From positions 1 through 43,168 of the forward strand of contig CAIMZI010000007.1 of the NCBI GenBank assembly GCA_903845935.1: a stretch of DNA of 43,168 nucleotides. Reading direction: 5' to 3'. Below are positions 41,848 to 43,168 of the stretch, in pieces. The DNA is from an uncultured beta proteobacterium. GTDB taxonomy: Bacteria; Pseudomonadota; Gammaproteobacteria; Burkholderiales; Burkholderiaceae_C. The position numbers and the translations under genes were made by a program. Below the pieces are notes generated by a model. It ran no database searches, was not told the DNA's origin, and saw only the letters and a program-made list of their open reading frames with translations. Position 1 is the first letter of the stretch. The number at the start of each line of letters is the position of its first letter.

Positions 41848-43005
41848 ATGACAGATCTGCAAAAACGTTCGCTGCTCAAGATCGCGGCCCTGACCGCGGT
41901 CGCTTCCGCGGCCCTGGTTGGCTGTGGCAAGAAGGAAGAGCCGGCGCCCGTTGCCGCACCGGCACCCGCTGCCTCGGCACCGGCGCCCAAGCCCGAACCC
42001 CTGAAGATCGCCTTTGCCTACGTCGGCCCTGTGGGTGACGGCGGCTGGACCTTTGCCCATGACAACGCCCGCAAGGCGCTGGAAAAGGAATTCGGCGACA
42101 AGATCTCCACCTCGTTTGTGGAAAACGTGCCCGAGTCGGCCGACGCAGAACGCGTGATCCGCGACATGGCGTCCCAAGGCAATAAGCTGATTTTTGGCAC
42201 CACCTTTGGTTACATGGACCCGATGCTCAAAGTGGCGGCCGACACCAAGGGCGTGTATTTTGAACATGCCACCGGCTACAAGCAGTCGGAAAACATGCGC
42301 ACCTACGACACCCGCACGTATGAGGGCGCGTACATGGCAGGCGTGATCGCCGGCAAGATGACCAAGAGCAATGTGCTGGGCGTGGTGGCTTCCGTGGCCA
42401 TCCCCGAGGTGCTGCGCAACATCAACGCATTCACCCTGGGCGCTCAGTCCAGCAACGCCAAGATCAAGACCAAGGTGGTGTGGATTGGCGAGTGGTTCAA
42501 CCCACCCAAAGAAACCGAAGCGGCCACCAGCCTGATCAACGGCGGCGCCGACATCCTGTTCCAGAACACCGACTCTCCCGCCGTGCTGAAGACGGCGCAG
42601 GAAAAGGGCAAGCGCGCCTTCGGTTGGGACTCCGACATGTCGGCCTATGCACCCAAGGCCCACCTGGCCTCCAGCGCCATCAACTGGGCACCGTACTACA
42701 TCAAGGCCACCCATGAGGTCATGGACGGCACCTGGAAGGGCGGCGGCAATAGCTGGTGGGGTGTGAAGGAAGGCGCGATTGACCTGGTGTCCATCGCCGA
42801 TGACGTGCCCGCTGAAACCAAGGCCAAGATCGACGAAGTCAAGGCCGGTCTGAAGGACGGCAGCTTTGCCATCTGGAAGGGCCCCATTGTGGACAACACC
42901 GGCAAGGTGCAGATCAAGAAGGACGAAGTCGCCGACGACAAGTTCCTGGGAGGTCTGGGCTTCTACGTCAAGGGCGTGGAAGGCAAAGTTCCTAACGGCA
43001 AGTAA
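41848..43005 (+). CDS. BMP-family substrate-binding lipoprotein
   Basis: Periplasmic binding lipoprotein of the basic membrane protein (BMP/PnrA/Med) family, 385 residues. The signal peptide ends in a lipobox (ASAALVGC, lipid Cys26), followed by an Ala/Pro linker and then IAFAYVGPVGDGGWTFAHDN, a BMP signature. Other family parts: NKLIFGTTFGYMDPMLKVA, TYEGAYMAGVIAGKM and GADILFQNTDSPAVLKTAQE. BMP proteins bind purine nucleosides or related bases, which fits the purine genes around it; the exact ligand is inferred. AAAGGA at 41836-41841 is the ribosome site for the ATG at 41848; the longer upstream frame lies inside permease 2. A strong terminator follows. Confidence 0.93.
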   Translation: MTDLQKRSLLKIAALTAVASAALVGCGKKEEPAPVAAPAPAASAPAPKPEPLKIAFAYVGPVGDGGWTFAHDNARKALEKEFGDKISTSFVENVPESADAERVIRDMASQGNKLIFGTTFGYMDPMLKVAADTKGVYFEHATGYKQSENMRTYDTRTYEGAYMAGVIAGKMTKSNVLGVVASVAIPEVLRNINAFTLGAQSSNAKIKTKVVWIGEWFNPPKETEAATSLINGGADILFQNTDSPAVLKTAQEKGKRAFGWDSDMSAYAPKAHLASSAINWAPYYIKATHEVMDGTWKGGGNSWWGVKEGAIDLVSIADDVPAETKAKIDEVKAGLKDGSFAIWKGPIVDNTGKVQIKKDEVADDKFLGGLGFYVKGVEGKVPNGK

Positions 43006-43017
43006 TTAGCTGCAAGT

Positions 43018-43049
43018 AAAAAAGGTCGCCCCCGGGTGGCCTTTTTTTT
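43018..43049 (+). terminator. Rho-independent terminator after the BMP-type transporter operon
   Basis: A run of A is followed by GGTCGCC, loop CCCG, GGTGGCC and eight T. The seven-pair GC-rich stem (two G-T wobbles) flanked by A and T runs can work in both directions. It lies 13 bases after the binding lipoprotein stop and 13 bases before the next gene start. Confidence 0.9.
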
Positions 43050-43061
43050 GCCCAAAACACC

Positions 43062-43168
43062 ATGAACCACGAACAATCCCTGCGCCATCTGCGCCGTGCC
43101 AACGCGGTGGCCCAACGCGCCGCATCCCTGGGACGACACCCTTTTGGTGCCTTGTTGGTGGCACCCGA
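43062..43168 (+). CDS. Nucleoside deaminase, start only (cut by window edge)
   Basis: Only 35 codons are visible, beginning MNHEQSLRHLRRANAVAQRA and reaching HPFGALLVAP. The HPFGALLV pattern occurs near the N-terminus of cytidine-deaminase-fold enzymes such as guanine deaminase (GuaD type) and related nucleoside deaminases; the zinc motif (H/C-A-E, PCxxC) lies beyond the edge. Position after a nucleoside/purine importer makes a purine-base deaminase likely, which is inference. Confidence 0.7.
   Translation, partial: MNHEQSLRHLRRANAVAQRAASLGRHPFGALLVAP

Overview
The window looks like chromosomal DNA from a betaproteobacterium of the order Burkholderiales, probably Comamonadaceae (Rhodoferax/Polaromonas/Variovorax-like). 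This is inferred from the high-GC codon usage and from the gene families and their arrangement: urtBCDE, a uraD-allC fusion, a cytochrome-containing puuD, and xdhABC with a nucleoside (BMP-type) ABC transporter. No rRNA, tRNA, CRISPR array, insertion sequence or phage gene was seen.

Layout. (1) 2-4234, plus strand: urtBCDE, the membrane and ATPase part of a urea ABC importer; urtB is cut by the left edge. (2) 4253-9410, minus strand: a PAS-containing chemoreceptor, then a tightly coupled NMT1/THI5-type ABC importer (binding protein, ATPase, permease) ending in the urease accessory gene ureD. (3) 9589-10760: a regulator with an N-terminal MerR-like HTH and a C-terminal receiver, followed by a scar in which a decayed Hpt domain (minus) abuts the 3' end of an aldehyde dehydrogenase gene (plus). 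(4) 10807-18789: the urate catabolism core. A minus-strand operon (GntR regulator, puuE, uraD-allC fusion, M20 hydrolase) diverges from uraH; a proline-rich lipoprotein, xdhC and puuD follow. (5) 18806-23561: a cyclic-di-GMP module, with a PhnD-like lipoprotein and a GGDEF-EAL protein on one strand and a tandem HD/HD-GYP protein divergent from them. (6) 23575-25865: 8-oxoguanine/guanine deaminase and a divergent Crp/Fnr-family regulator with an FNR-type box between them. (7) 25891-32434, minus strand: a five-gene signalling operon (receiver-DUF3369, short kinase, AhpD-like protein, GAF kinase, hybrid kinase with receiver and Hpt). (8) 32608-37926, minus strand: DHA2-type exporter and xdhB-xdhA. 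(9) 38241-43168, plus strand: BMP-type nucleoside/purine ABC transporter (ATPase, two permeases, binding lipoprotein), a strong terminator, and the start of a nucleoside deaminase.

Together the metabolic genes form a nearly continuous route. Purine bases or nucleosides are imported by the BMP-type system and deaminated. Xanthine dehydrogenase (XdhAB, matured with XdhC) makes urate. PuuD oxidises urate at the membrane, UraH and UraD give allantoin, PuuE opens it to allantoate, and AllC removes ammonia. Urea released at the end can be recaptured by UrtBCDE and split by urease, for which only ureD lies here. Steps with no recognised gene in the window are allantoin racemisation and the final ureidoglycolate cleavage; the M20 hydrolase is a candidate for a late step. 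A palindrome with core TGTATACA lies in front of both gntR/uraH and puuD and is the probable operator of the GntR regulator.

The interspersed signalling genes (chemoreceptor, c-di-GMP enzymes, phosphorelay operon) are the least explained part. The PhnD-like/GGDEF-EAL pair, the AhpD-like protein inside a kinase operon, and the possible structured leader of the nucleoside transporter are the best places to look for something undescribed.
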